From Streptococcus merionis DSM 19192 (GTDB lineage: Bacteria; Bacillota; Bacilli; Lactobacillales; Streptococcaceae): 64,000 bases of DNA. This document shows, one piece after another, positions 17,571-28,357 of the stretch (positions within the stretch are counted from its first letter, which is position 1; every line of letters starts with the position of its first letter). The stretch is from positions 1 through 64,000 of the forward strand of contig NZ_KB904560.1 in assembly GCF_000380085.1 (NCBI RefSeq), written 5' to 3'. The translations under genes and the position numbers were made by a program. The notes beneath the pieces were generated by a model. The model made no database searches, was not told the DNA's origin, and was given only the letters and a program-made list of their open reading frames with translations.

Positions 17571-18957
17571 AGAATATCGGACCGTCAGTGAAGTTGTTGG
17601 CCCCTTGATGATCGTTGATCAGGTTGAAGGGGTGCGCTACAACGAGCTGGTCCACATCAAACTCCACAATGGTGAGATGCGCCAAGGTCAGGTCTTGGAA
17701 GTTCAAGAAGACAAAGCTATGGTTCAGCTTTTTGAAGGATCTAGCGGCATTAACTTGGAGCAAGCTAAGGTTCGTTTTACCGGTCGTCCTTTGGAATTGC
17801 CGGTATCTGAGGATATGGTTGGTCGTATCTTTAATGGTATGGGAAAACCTATCGATGGTGGTCCAGATTTGATTCCAGAGAAATTCTTGGATATCGATGG
17901 GCAGGCTATTAATCCAGTAGCACGTGACTATCCTGATGAATTTATCCAGACAGGAATTTCAGCCATCGATCACCTCAATACCCTTGTTCGTGGTCAAAAG
18001 TTGCCAGTGTTTTCTGGCTCAGGCCTTCCTCATAAGGAATTAGCAGCGCAGATCGCTCGTCAAGCAGCTGTCCTCAACTCAGAAGAAAACTTTGCTGTGG
18101 TTTTTGCTGCGATGGGAATTACCTTTGAGGAAGCTGAATTCTTTATGAATGACCTACGTGAGACAGGTGCCATTGACCGCTCTGTTTTGTTCGTGAACTT
18201 GGCCAATGACCCCGCGATTGAGCGTATCGCGACACCGCGTATCGCCTTGACAACAGCGGAGTATCTGGCCTATGAAAAAGATATGCACGTGCTGGTTATT
18301 ATGACCGATATGACCAACTACTGTGAGGCTCTTCGTGAAGTCTCTGCAGCGCGCCGTGAGGTTCCAGGTCGTCGGGGTTATCCAGGTTATCTCTATACCA
18401 ACCTCTCAACGCTTTATGAGCGTGCTGGACGTCTGGTCGGCAAAAAAGGTTCTGTCACACAGATCCCGATCCTTTCCATGCCTGAGGATGATATTACCCA
18501 CCCAATCCCGGACTTGACAGGTTATATCACTGAAGGACAGATTATCCTTTCTCGAGATCTCTACAACAGTGGTTATCGCCCACCGATCAACGTTTTGCCA
18601 TCACTTTCACGGTTAAAAGACAAAGGATCTGGTGAAGGCAAGACACGTGCAGACCATGCAGCAACCATGAACCAGCTCTTTGCGGCCTATGCCCAAGGAA
18701 AACAGGCCAAGGAATTGGCAGTCGTGCTAGGTGAATCAGCCTTGTCTGAAACAGACAAGCTCTATGTCAAATTCACCGATCGTTTTGAGAAAGAATACAT
18801 CAACCAAGGTTTCCAAACCAACCGAACCATTCAAGAGACACTTGATTTGGGCTGGGAACTCTTGTCTATCTTGCCTCGTACGGAATTGAAGCGGATTAAG
18901 GATGAGATGATTGACCAGTATTTGCCAAATGCAGCGTCTCAAGAGGCTGATGCTTAA
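17557..18957 (+). CDS. ntpB: V-type ATPase regulatory subunit B
   Basis: 466 residues. It has the head-subunit fold but a degenerate P-loop ([19 protein letters not shown]), the mark of non-catalytic B subunits, plus [33 protein letters not shown] with the arginine finger. It begins within ntpA (ATGAAGGTTATT behind AAAAGGAGGGGTG), so the two head subunits are translationally coupled. Confidence 0.97.
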   Translation: MKVIKEYRTVSEVVGPLMIVDQVEGVRYNELVHIKLHNGEMRQGQVLEVQEDKAMVQLFEGSSGINLEQAKVRFTGRPLELPVSEDMVGRIFNGMGKPIDGGPDLIPEKFLDIDGQAINPVARDYPDEFIQTGISAIDHLNTLVRGQKLPVFSGSGLPHKELAAQIARQAAVLNSEENFAVVFAAMGITFEEAEFFMNDLRETGAIDRSVLFVNLANDPAIERIATPRIALTTAEYLAYEKDMHVLVIMTDMTNYCEALREVSAARREVPGRRGYPGYLYTNLSTLYERAGRLVGKKGSVTQIPILSMPEDDITHPIPDLTGYITEGQIILSRDLYNSGYRPPINVLPSLSRLKDKGSGEGKTRADHAATMNQLFAAYAQGKQAKELAVVLGESALSETDKLYVKFTDRFEKEYINQGFQTNRTIQETLDLGWELLSILPRTELKRIKDEMIDQYLPNAASQEADA

Positions 18958-19002
18958 TGCAAAGTCTCTTGTTAATGACTTGGAACCTATGGAGGACAAA
19001 CG

Positions 19003-19635
19003 ATGGCACGTTTAAATGTTAAACCAACTCGGATGGAGTTGAGTCGTCTTAAGGATCGCTTAAAGACTGCTGTCCGAGGTCATAAATTGCTCAAGGACAA
19101 GCGTGATGAACTGATGCGCCGGTTTATCGAATTGATTCGTGAAAACAACCGCCTCCGACAAGAAGTGGAAGCAGGTATGGTAGATAGTATGCAGGATTTT
19201 GTCTTGGCTAAGTCATTGGAGAATGACAAGATGGTACAGCAAATCTTTGCTGTACCGACGAAAACAGTAGAGCTTCACATTGAGACTGAAAATATCATGA
19301 GTGTCAATGTTCCTCGCATGCATATGAACGTTACCAATCCATACGGGGATGATGAGGGCGATGTCGTGTACAGTTACTTGGCTTCTAACTCTCAGATGGA
19401 TGCTGCCATTGAGCAAATTGAGAACTCACTACTTAAATTATTGCGCTTGGCAGAGATTGAAAAATCCTGCCAGCTCATGGCGGATGAAATTGAGAAAACG
19501 CGTCGCCGTGTTAACGGCCTTGAGTACTCAACCATTCCGCAACTCAAAGAGACCATTCATTACATCGAAATGAAACTCGAAGAAGCTGAACGCGCTAACG
19601 TTGTTCGCATGATGAAGGTCAAAGACATGGGATAG
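19003..19635 (+). CDS. ntpD: V-type ATPase central axis subunit D
   Basis: 210 residues, a long helical hairpin: N-terminal [20 protein letters not shown] and C-terminal [21 protein letters not shown] are the conserved coiled arms that turn inside A3B3. It binds NtpG and NtpC. Ribosome site ATGGAGGAC. It is the last gene of the operon; the E. hirae ntpH and ntpJ genes do not follow. Confidence 0.95.
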   Translation: MARLNVKPTRMELSRLKDRLKTAVRGHKLLKDKRDELMRRFIELIRENNRLRQEVEAGMVDSMQDFVLAKSLENDKMVQQIFAVPTKTVELHIETENIMSVNVPRMHMNVTNPYGDDEGDVVYSYLASNSQMDAAIEQIENSLLKLLRLAEIEKSCQLMADEIEKTRRRVNGLEYSTIPQLKETIHYIEMKLEEAERANVVRMMKVKDMG

Positions 19636-19653
19636 CTTTCGGGCTATCTTTTT
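19631..19653 (+). terminator. Terminator of the V-ATPase operon
   Basis: GATAGC and GCTATC pair around a TTTCGG loop and are followed by five Ts; the stem begins within the ntpD stop codon. Confidence 0.8.
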
Positions 19654-19768
19654 GATTGAGTTGTCATTTTATACTTTTAAAAATGTCTGTGGGAACAATA
19701 GTTGACAACCTTAAACATTTGCGGTATTCTAGTCACTGTTTGAAAAAATGAACTGTTTTTAGGAGAAA

Positions 19769-21118
19769 ATGATGCATGATTTAACCAAGGGAAGTCCCAT
19801 TAAAGTGATTCTTCTCTTTACGATTCCACTGGTTGTAGGGAGTATTTTTCAGCTACTGTATAATTTTGCAGATTCGATGATTGTCGGCCACACTTTGGGA
19901 GAGCAATCCTTTGCAGCGGTGGGAGCGACGGGAAGTATTACGTTTTTAATTCTTGGTTTTGCGCAAGGTCTGACAGGTGGCTTTTCAGTGATTCTTGCTC
20001 AGAGATTCGGAGCCAAGGATACAGTGGGGATTAAGCGCTCTTACGCGACAGGGTTGGTACTCTCAATTGGAGTTGGCCTTGTTTTGACAGTTCTTTCTTT
20101 AGCCTTTTTACGAACATTTTTGACCATCATGCAAACGCCTGAAGAATTGATTGAACAATCTCATCGGTTTCTTAAAGCTATCTTTGGCGGAATGATTGCC
20201 ACTATTTTGTACAATTATCTGTCCAATAGCATTCGTGCTTTGGGAGATAGTCGGACGCCACTTTTGGCCTTGATTGTAGCTGTCATTCTCAATGTTATTT
20301 TGGATTTTGTTTTTATCTTGACTTTCAAAATGGGTGTTTTTGGAGCTGGTGTTGCAACGATTCTAGCACAAATGGTGTCCGTCTTCTTCTTGTTTTGGCA
20401 TATCAAAAGGCGAGTACCTCAATTGCAGCTGTCTAAGAATGATTGGCAATTGTTGACAAAAAAGGAGAGCAAACGCCACCTCCAACTAGGTCTTCCTATG
20501 GGCTTTCAAGCGTCAATTATCGCTATTGGTGCTATGACCTTGCAGTATGCTCTCAATCAACTGGGAACTGAGGCAATTGCTGCGCAAGCTATTGCTAGTC
20601 GCACTGATCAACTGGCTATGTCACCTATGGTCAATCTTGGGCAGGCTATTTCAACTTTTACCGCTCAAAATTACGGTGCTAAGGCTTATCGGCGTATTTT
20701 TGAAGGGGTTAAGAAAACAGTTGCGTTGTCTGTTGCCTGGTCTGTCTTCTTTGCAGTGATTTTACTTCTTGGAAATCGGACTTTCTCAACACTATTTTTA
20801 CCAGAAGGTTCGGAAGGGATTTACAAAATGGCCTTTTCCTACTACCTCATCAATGGGCTTTGCTACTGGATTTTGGCCATTCTTTTTGTTCTAAGAGGTT
20901 TTATCCAAGGACTTGGTAAAAGCTTTGCGCCGACTCTGGCAGGCGTCATGGAGCTGGTGATGCGAGCGGCAGTGGCCTTGATTGGTCTTCATTATTTTGG
21001 ATTTGCCGGTGTCGCAGCAGCAAATCCAGCAGCTTGGATAGGAAGTGTGATGGTTCTTATTCCCACAACCTACATTGTCGTGAAGCAGATAAAAGTTGCT
21101 ATGGTACAAGGCGTGTAA
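19769..21118 (+). CDS. MATE family multidrug/Na+ antiporter
   Basis: 449 residues with twelve membrane segments in two six-helix halves, typical of MATE exporters. The LTKGSPIKVILLFTIPLVVGS opening and NFADSMIVGHTLGEQSFAAVG are characteristic of the DinF/NorM-like branch. The family exports cationic compounds using Na+ or H+ gradients; a Na+ coupling would fit the sodium-type ATPase upstream, though that is inference. The start is one of two tandem ATGs (19769, 19772) behind TTAGGAGAAA. Confidence 0.9.
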   Translation: MMHDLTKGSPIKVILLFTIPLVVGSIFQLLYNFADSMIVGHTLGEQSFAAVGATGSITFLILGFAQGLTGGFSVILAQRFGAKDTVGIKRSYATGLVLSIGVGLVLTVLSLAFLRTFLTIMQTPEELIEQSHRFLKAIFGGMIATILYNYLSNSIRALGDSRTPLLALIVAVILNVILDFVFILTFKMGVFGAGVATILAQMVSVFFLFWHIKRRVPQLQLSKNDWQLLTKKESKRHLQLGLPMGFQASIIAIGAMTLQYALNQLGTEAIAAQAIASRTDQLAMSPMVNLGQAISTFTAQNYGAKAYRRIFEGVKKTVALSVAWSVFFAVILLLGNRTFSTLFLPEGSEGIYKMAFSYYLINGLCYWILAILFVLRGFIQGLGKSFAPTLAGVMELVMRAAVALIGLHYFGFAGVAAANPAAWIGSVMVLIPTTYIVVKQIKVAMVQGV

Positions 21119-21138
21119 CGTTAGTGCAATTCAGTTTA

Positions 21139-21225
21139 ATACTCAATAAAAATCAAATTCAAACGTCGTCAGCGTCGCCTCGCCGTACGTCAATGCAGCT
21201 TCCTAGTTTGTTTTTTGATATTAGA
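21139..21225. repeat. BOX element (boxA-boxC, no boxB)
   Basis: TACTCAATAAAAATCAAATT, then CGTCAGCGTCGCCTCGCCGTA, matches the streptococcal boxA core, and CAGCTTCCTAGTTTG with TTTTTTGAT matches the end of boxC. The outer end has decayed. BOX elements are short non-coding mobile repeats of streptococci, here lying between convergent genes. Confidence 0.8.
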
Positions 21226-21280
21226 CAAATGAAGGTACGGTTTATAAATTGAAACACTGTAATGTTTCTCTAAATACGAA

Positions 21281-21308
21281 AATGACCTGGATTTCCAAGT
21301 CATTTTTT
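21281..21308. terminator. Bidirectional terminator between MATE gene and ypfJ
   Basis: AATGACCTGG/CCAAGTCATT stem with a TTTTTT tail on the plus strand and an A-rich left flank that gives Ts on the minus strand, between two convergent genes. Confidence 0.7.
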
Positions 21309-21373
21309 CTGTCTGCAACTGAAATAGCTACCGTTCATTGCTCCACTATTCAGGAATAATCAAACTTAACACC

Positions 21374-22294
21374 TTAAATATCTCCGCTGAAAGTATCTCC
21401 ATGGGATAAATCGCCATACTGGTAGCCGCGGTCAAACCATTTACGGCGTTGTTCTGAAGTGCCGTGGGTAAAGCTGTCTGGCACAACTCGGCCGTAGGCT
21501 TTTTCTTGAAGAGTATCATCACCGACGGCATGGGCCGCAGCCATCGCTTCATCGATGTCGCCAGCTTCTAATAGGCCTTGACCGTCAACATACTTGGCCC
21601 AAGCGCCTGCATAGTAGTCTGCTTGAAGTTCGAGACGAACAGTTAGGGCATTCGCCTTTTTTTCAGAAAGTTGCTGGCGAGTACGGTTAAATTCAGTCAT
21701 AGTACCGAGTTCTGTCTGCACATGATGGCCGACCTCGTGTGCGATGACATAGGCCATGGCAAAGTCACCTGAGGCATTGTATTTGGTCGTCAGGTCTCGA
21801 TAGAAGGAGAGATCAATATAGACTTTTTTATCTCCGGGACAGTAGAAGGGACCTGTAGCAGCATCTCCGAGGCCACAAGCTGTCTTAGTGCGTCCGCTGT
21901 ATAGGACAAGCGTCGGTGGATTATACGTTCTGCTATTGCGAGCAAATTCTTCTGTCCAGAAGTCTTCTGTACTTTGGAAAACCTTACTGAGAAAAACAGC
22001 CTCATCATCGGTCACATCTGTCTGGCTTGATTCTGCAGCTTCTTGATAAGTATTAGAATACCCACCTGAATCAAAACCAAACAAATTGCCCAGACCAGAA
22101 CCTCCACCTACAAGGGTCAGGAGCAAGAGACCTAAAATCAACCATTTTCCTCTACCTGAAGAAAGGAGCAGTTGAAGGAGAATATTTGTTCCAAGGCCAC
22201 CTCCACCTGTGCTCCGACCAAATCCACCACCGGTCGAACCTTGCCCACGGCGGTCTTCCACTCGGTTGCTCTTTTTGAGATCATCTATTTTCAT
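21374..22294 (-). CDS. Neutral zinc metallopeptidase, YpfJ family
   Basis: 306 residues. A Gly-rich cytoplasmic N-terminus (about 1-45) precedes one membrane segment (about 49-65), then an outer zinc-peptidase domain with HEVGHHVQ and downstream LQADYYAGAW, the zinc and catalytic residues of this family. ACGLGDAATGPFYCPGDKKVY is also diagnostic. Substrates are not established. Ribosome site AAAAGGAAATAGG precedes the ATG. Confidence 0.88.
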   Translation of the reverse strand: MKIDDLKKSNRVEDRRGQGSTGGGFGRSTGGGGLGTNILLQLLLSSGRGKWLILGLLLLTLVGGGSGLGNLFGFDSGGYSNTYQEAAESSQTDVTDDEAVFLSKVFQSTEDFWTEEFARNSRTYNPPTLVLYSGRTKTACGLGDAATGPFYCPGDKKVYIDLSFYRDLTTKYNASGDFAMAYVIAHEVGHHVQTELGTMTEFNRTRQQLSEKKANALTVRLELQADYYAGAWAKYVDGQGLLEAGDIDEAMAAAHAVGDDTLQEKAYGRVVPDSFTHGTSEQRRKWFDRGYQYGDLSHGDTFSGDI

Positions 22295-22368
22295 AAAGCT
22301 ATCCTATTTCCTTTTCATTAACTAATAATAGTATAACCTAGAATCCTAAAAAAAGGAACTAAGTCTTC

Positions 22369-23244
22369 TCATTCTTTCAAAATAGACGAAGACGCACTGC
22401 GATCTACCTCCAGAATACGTGATGCCTCAATGCGAAGTCTGGTGTTATGGTCATAATCAAGTGAAAAAACACAGGCGTAGAGCGTGTCTAGAAGGTAAAG
22501 GATAGACTCATCTGTCGCAAAAGAGCTTATTTTGGAATAGAGTTTTTCCCGTGTTGATAAGCGGAGAATAAGGTCAGTATACTGGGTCATCTGGTTTTCA
22601 CCAAGACTTGTGATGAGAACCATCGGGATTTTCTTGTCTTTTAGAATCTTTGCAGATCTGATAACGCTCAGATTCTCACCAGAGTAGGAAATCATCAGTG
22701 CACAACTGTTTTCTTGAGCGAAGTAAGCATTAAAATAAGTCTCACCACTGAGATCGTGGACGCGGACATCTTTTCCAATACGATTCATCTGGAGAGCAAA
22801 TTCTTTTGTCAGAAGCAGATTATTACTGGTTGCAAAGATGTGAATGGTCTGAGATTTAGCAAGGACTTGGATAATTTTTTCCAAGTGATTAGGGTCTAAG
22901 AGTTCAAGTGTTTCAGTGGTAACTTCTTGTTTTAGCTTGGCTATTTTGCTGGCGATGCGCTGAAAACTGTCATAGCGTCCGAACGGATAGTTGGCATCCA
23001 CATAATTGACAGTTTTGTCTAAGTAGTCTATCTCGGAGAGAAAAGCTTCTTTGAACTCTTTCCAACCAGAAAATTGAAGTTTTTGGGCAACGCGAACCAG
23101 TGTTGACTTTGATGAGAATGTTTCTTCAGCGATTTGTGTAGTGGTCAAGTCTTTGATACGGTGCGGGTGTTGCAGTAAAAAATCAACAATGATCCCCTCA
23201 CTGGCAGAAAAATGTTGGGTTTCTAACTTTTCAGTAATTAGCAT
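22369..23244 (-). CDS. MurR/RpiR family transcriptional regulator
   Basis: 291 residues. An N-terminal RpiR helix-turn-helix domain (about 1-77; TTQIAEETFSSKSTLVRVAQKL) is followed by a sugar-isomerase (SIS) sensing domain (about 125-250; FATSNNLLLTKEFALQMNRIG, SYSGENLSVI). Such regulators bind sugar phosphates. It is divergent from the MFS-acetyltransferase-GH1 genes, which it probably controls. The start at 23244 follows AAGGAGG; a longer frame to 23313 is unlikely. Confidence 0.88.
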   Translation of the reverse strand: MLITEKLETQHFSASEGIIVDFLLQHPHRIKDLTTTQIAEETFSSKSTLVRVAQKLQFSGWKEFKEAFLSEIDYLDKTVNYVDANYPFGRYDSFQRIASKIAKLKQEVTTETLELLDPNHLEKIIQVLAKSQTIHIFATSNNLLLTKEFALQMNRIGKDVRVHDLSGETYFNAYFAQENSCALMISYSGENLSVIRSAKILKDKKIPMVLITSLGENQMTQYTDLILRLSTREKLYSKISSFATDESILYLLDTLYACVFSLDYDHNTRLRIEASRILEVDRSASSSILKE

Positions 23245-23403
23245 AAAGCCTCCTTGCAACAACTTTTTCAAAATAATCACAGAAATAGAGCAATCTGATG
23301 AACAGTGTTCCAATTTGTAACCCTGTTATCGTTTTTAACTGATTTTATGGTATCATAATTAGAAGAATTTCTCAAAATTGAAAAAGACCAAGGAGAATAA
23401 AGG

Positions 23404-24579
23404 GTGCGAGTGTTTAAAAATTCCTATCTGGCCTACTTATTGATGTACATGTGTTATTATCTATCATGGGCGCTGTTTTCATCTTTGATTTCAGTCTATT
23501 TATTGGATTTGGGCTATAAGGCTAGTCAGGTCTCAGCTGTTGTTTCGACTTCCTTTATAGCGTCTATGCTCAGCCAACCCTTGATAGGCTGGCTGAATGA
23601 TCGCATGGGCATCAAAAAAGTGACTTGGCTTCTCTTGTTTCTGACTATACCTGGTGCTCTTTTGATGATAGCCACGCAAAATCTGTTACTCATTACTTTG
23701 GCTTACAGCTGGGTTTTGCTTTTGGTGAATGGGTCTATTCCTGTCATGGAAAAAATAGCGACCAGCAGCCCCTTTACCTACGGAAAAATTAGGATTTGGG
23801 GAACGATAGGTTTTGCACTGGGAAGTCAGTTTGCAGGGCTGATATATGAGCGTATTGCTCCTTATGCTGTATTTCTTGCCTTTATCATAAGCATGCTCCT
23901 CACACTTCTAGGTATTTGGGGAACAGAGGTAGACGAGGATGTTCATCTAGCTAAAACGCCTCAGTTGTCTGCACCTGATTCTACCAGAAAGGCTTTGTTT
24001 CATAATCAAACTTATCTCTTTTACCTTTTTATAGCCATGCTCTTTTCAGGAGTAACCAATGCAGGGCATACCTACATTCCAGCGATGCTAGAAGCTAGTG
24101 GTTTTACTGTTCAAAGGGTCAGTTCGATTGTAGCGCTTGCAGTCCTGTTTGAAACACCTTTGACCCTGTTTTCCTATAAATTCATGGACCAGCTGTCTTC
24201 CAGTCGTCTCTTTAAACTAACCACTTTGTTTGTGATGCTACAATTCATGATCTATGCTTTGGAGCTTGGTCCCATGTCTAAAGTAATAGTCACTCTGTTA
24301 GGAAAACATACGACTGGCATGCTTTTTATCATGCTGAACATGAAGATTGTGAGCTCCTTGGTTGATAAACGTTACTTGATTACAGCACTGTCTTTGGTTC
24401 AGGTCTTTCGCAGTCTAGGCTCTATTTTAACGCAAAGCGTTGTTGGCCAGATTATTGATCGTTGGTCATACAGTGCCATGTGCTGGTTTTTAGCTATGGT
24501 TGCCCTAATCGTTTACGGCTTACTTCATAAGATCTCCTTACCAGACGGGCGGAACCAAAATCTCTTTAGCAAGTCCTGA
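23404..24579 (+). CDS. MFS transporter, probably for a sugar or glycoside
   Basis: 391 residues, twelve membrane segments, with the MFS loop motif GWLNDRMGIKKV after segment 2. The NSYLAYLLMYMCYYLSWALFSS opening resembles the oligosaccharide/nucleoside-symporter branch of MFS. It starts with GTG behind AAGGAG. The divergent RpiR regulator and the downstream acetyltransferase and 6-phospho-beta-glucosidase suggest a beta-glucoside-related substrate, but MFS uptake does not phosphorylate the sugar, so the pairing is imperfect. Confidence 0.8.
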   Translation: MRVFKNSYLAYLLMYMCYYLSWALFSSLISVYLLDLGYKASQVSAVVSTSFIASMLSQPLIGWLNDRMGIKKVTWLLLFLTIPGALLMIATQNLLLITLAYSWVLLLVNGSIPVMEKIATSSPFTYGKIRIWGTIGFALGSQFAGLIYERIAPYAVFLAFIISMLLTLLGIWGTEVDEDVHLAKTPQLSAPDSTRKALFHNQTYLFYLFIAMLFSGVTNAGHTYIPAMLEASGFTVQRVSSIVALAVLFETPLTLFSYKFMDQLSSSRLFKLTTLFVMLQFMIYALELGPMSKVIVTLLGKHTTGMLFIMLNMKIVSSLVDKRYLITALSLVQVFRSLGSILTQSVVGQIIDRWSYSAMCWFLAMVALIVYGLLHKISLPDGRNQNLFSKS

Positions 24580-24703
24580 ACACCGTTCTAACTTTCTCGG
24601 CTTAAATCTGTCTGCTTTTGAAACCTTGTTCCAAAACTCCTATATGGGCTTACATCATATGACAACAAATGATAAACTAGAGGTAAATAAATCGGAGGTA
24701 GAA

Positions 24704-25276
24704 ATGATGACGGAACTTGAAAAATTAAAAGCTGGCTTACCGTATAATTTTTACGATGCTGAGGTCGCTGCTGTAAAGGCAAATGCTGTAAGACTGTGTC
24801 AGGAATACGATGCTATTGCCTTTGATGATGAAGTTGCACTTGATGCTAAGATTCGTGAATTATTTGGTTCTTGTGCTGGGGCAGTTTCTGTCCAGCAAGG
24901 ATTCAGATGCGATAATGGTCAAAATATTCATATCGGAAAAGACTTTCTGACGAATTACAATGTGACTATTTTAGATATTGCACCAGTTCATATTGGGGAT
25001 TATTGCATGATTGGCCCTAATACACTAATCTCAACAGTGGGACATCCTTTAAATCCAAAAGGAAGACGAGATAAGCTTGCTCAGGCAAAGCCAATTCATA
25101 TCGGAAATGATGTTTGGATGGGTGGCAATGTTACTATACTACCTGGTGTCACGATTGGGAATAACGTCGTTATTGCAGCTGGTGCTGTTGTTTCCAAAGA
25201 TGTTCCAGACAATAGCCTAGTAGCAGGTGTGCCAGCCAAGGTTATTCGTCCTCTCGACAATAATATTGAAAATTAG
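24704..25276 (+). CDS. Sugar O-acetyltransferase (maltose/galactoside acetyltransferase family)
   Basis: 190 residues with an N-terminal Mac domain (LKAGLPYNFYDAEVAAVKANAVRL) and a left-handed beta-helix of hexapeptide repeats (IHIGKDF, VHIGDYCMIGPN, IHIGNDVWMGGNVTILPGVTIG, VVAGVPAKVIRPL). The catalytic His lies in STVGHPLNP. It acetylates sugars with acetyl-CoA. GGAGG at 24694 supports either of two tandem ATGs (24704/24707). ACACCGTTC at 24580-24588 and its complement at 25295-25303 flank the gene. Confidence 0.88.
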   Translation: MMTELEKLKAGLPYNFYDAEVAAVKANAVRLCQEYDAIAFDDEVALDAKIRELFGSCAGAVSVQQGFRCDNGQNIHIGKDFLTNYNVTILDIAPVHIGDYCMIGPNTLISTVGHPLNPKGRRDKLAQAKPIHIGNDVWMGGNVTILPGVTIGNNVVIAAGAVVSKDVPDNSLVAGVPAKVIRPLDNNIEN

Positions 25277-25324
25277 CCATTAAACTCGATTGACGAACGG
25301 TGTCAAAAGATAACCCATTTCTAA

Positions 25325-26800
<1,476 letters not shown>

Positions 26801-26816
26801 AATTTCCAGAAGATAG

Positions 26817-26855
26817 TCACTTTCCTCAGAGTTATGGGGGAAGGTGATTTTTTTG
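26817..26855 (+). terminator. Terminator after the GH1 gene
   Basis: TCACTTTCCT pairs with GGGAAGGTGA around an 11 nt loop, followed by seven Ts. Confidence 0.8.
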
Positions 26856-26889
26856 TTTTTCGAATATGCTTTAACCTCTATCTCTTAGT

Positions 26890-26917
26890 TTGCATGAGAG
26901 CGTTTTTAGTGTATAAT
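26890..26917 (+). promoter_or_regulatory. Promoter of the first esterase gene
   Basis: TTGCAT at 26890-26895, a 16 bp spacer and TATAAT at 26912-26917, about 30 bp before the ATG. Confidence 0.6.
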
Positions 26918-26948
26918 CTAGAAAAGAACCTTGCAGAGGGATTGACCT

Positions 26949-27776
26949 ATGAACAAACATTATTTTTATTTGGAGATGGAAGAACACTACTTAGAAGTGC
27001 CTTATTTAGGTGAAAAGAGGCGTGTGCGTGTGCTTTTGCCTAAAAATTACAGGAAAGATACGAATCGTCGTTATCCTGTGGTCTACATGCACGATGGGCA
27101 AAATATTTTTTACAGCAAAGAGGCCTTTACGGGTTACTCGTGGAAGGTGATTCCAACCATCAAGCATAATCCAGATATTCCCCGCATGATTGTGGTAGGG
27201 ATTGATAATCACATTTCTCGGATGAATGAGTATGCACCGTGGCGGTTTTCCAATATCCATCATGAAGCTGATCAGAACATGGGAGGCAAGGGTCAGGAGT
27301 ACTCCGAGTTTGTCATGGATATCGTCAAGCCTTTTATTGACAAGACCTACCGCACTAAGGCTGATAAAAAGCATACTGCTATGGTTGGCTCGTCTCTCGG
27401 TGGCAATATTACTCAGTTTATGGGGGTGCTTTATCAGGATCAAATCGGTGGCCTGGGAGTCTTCTCCTCAGCGAATTGGCTCAATCGCTCGGAGTTTGAT
27501 CGCTTTGTGAAGCGTCAACCCTTGGATAAGGAACAGCGAGTTTACATCCAAGTTGGAACAGATGAAGGTGATGATACGGATTCGACCCTAACCAAGTCCA
27601 ATATTAAACAGTTGTACATTGATGAGTCCTTGCTGTATTATCGACAATTGCTGGAAGGTGGTTTGCCGCTAGATCATATTAAGCTCAATGTAGTGGTCGG
27701 TGCTATCCATCACGAGCGTGTCTGGGGAACCTATTTGCCAGAGTGCCTAAGATTTCTCAGTGAAGGTTGGGATTGA
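26949..27776 (+). CDS. Alpha/beta-hydrolase esterase (PF00756-type)
   Basis: 275 residues. MHDGQNIF after the first strands and the nucleophile elbow VGSSLGGN (Ser about 141) mark a putative-esterase fold; the likely acid and His are in VGTDEGDD and GAIHHERVWG. There is no signal peptide, so it is cytoplasmic. Relatives include enterochelin-esterase-like and carboxylesterase proteins. Another esterase of this type and an ATP-grasp gene follow within 1.5 kb. The physiological ester is unknown. Confidence 0.82.
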   Translation: MNKHYFYLEMEEHYLEVPYLGEKRRVRVLLPKNYRKDTNRRYPVVYMHDGQNIFYSKEAFTGYSWKVIPTIKHNPDIPRMIVVGIDNHISRMNEYAPWRFSNIHHEADQNMGGKGQEYSEFVMDIVKPFIDKTYRTKADKKHTAMVGSSLGGNITQFMGVLYQDQIGGLGVFSSANWLNRSEFDRFVKRQPLDKEQRVYIQVGTDEGDDTDSTLTKSNIKQLYIDESLLYYRQLLEGGLPLDHIKLNVVVGAIHHERVWGTYLPECLRFLSEGWD

Positions 27777-27861
27777 TTTTAGGTTTGCTTAAGTTTTTTC
27801 TGAGATTTCTTTAAGCTATTGGAGATATACTTGAATCATCAAGAAGAAACGAGGTATCCTT

Positions 27862-27945
27862 ATGGCAATCGAAGTAATTTACAATACAGAATTTCAAACA
27901 GCGACCGACCAAGAGACCTATGGTCAGGAACATAAAATCGATTGA
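27862..27945 (+). CDS. Possible 27-aa ORF or gene remnant
   Basis: MAIEVIYNTEFQTATDQETY and seven more residues, then TGA, behind a weak AACGAGG ribosome site. Composition is protein-like, but nothing continues the frame after the stop, so this may be the start of a lost gene. Confidence 0.25.
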   Translation: MAIEVIYNTEFQTATDQETYGQEHKID

Positions 27946-28038
27946 ATCGAAAATGATATAACTTTGCTTTAGAAAGGCATGCAAGATGACATTCTGATTT
28001 TGAGACAACTGTGTTCTAATCTCGTGCCAATCTACTAT

Positions 28039-28072
28039 AAAACAGCTCAGACGCTATGAACTGAGCTGTTTT
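28039..28072 (+). terminator. Strong hairpin terminator
   Basis: Perfect 12 bp stem AAAACAGCTCAG / CTGAGCTGTTTT with a 10 nt loop. As A and T tails flank both sides it can work in either direction. Confidence 0.75.
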
Positions 28073-28297
28073 CTGTTGCAAAAGTAAGGCTAAGCAGGTA
28101 AGAAAGCAGAAGGAGTTTCCAACGGGCTGTAGTCAGTTTAGACAAGCAGACCTGTTTTTCAAAAATATGTAAAGATCTAATAATATAGGAATCTGACGAT
28201 AAATCAGCTTTGGCTCAGGCTAAATCCTTTATTCTAAAGCTTTTCCGCTTATGATTGGGGGTTAGAGTAATACGTGTGAATTTTCTGAATATATTTG
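28073..28297. other. Intergenic, no gene seen
   Basis: With 27946-28038 this makes the main non-coding part between the two esterases. I see no ORF, repeat copy or RNA signature. Confidence 0.45.
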
Positions 28298-28325
28298 TTG
28301 CAAATCAATCTTTTTGTGGTAAAAT
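28298..28325 (+). promoter_or_regulatory. Promoter of the second esterase/ATP-grasp operon
   Basis: TTGCAA at 28298-28303, a 16 bp spacer and TAAAAT at 28320-28325 with an extended -10 TG. Confidence 0.65.
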
Positions 28326-28357
28326 AGGATAAATAAGTAAGAGTTAGAGGTATTGTG

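Noticed and set aside
27006-27443. 145-codon minus-strand frame in the first esterase
   Set aside because: No ribosome site, His-rich shadow composition, opposite a gene with clear catalytic motifs.
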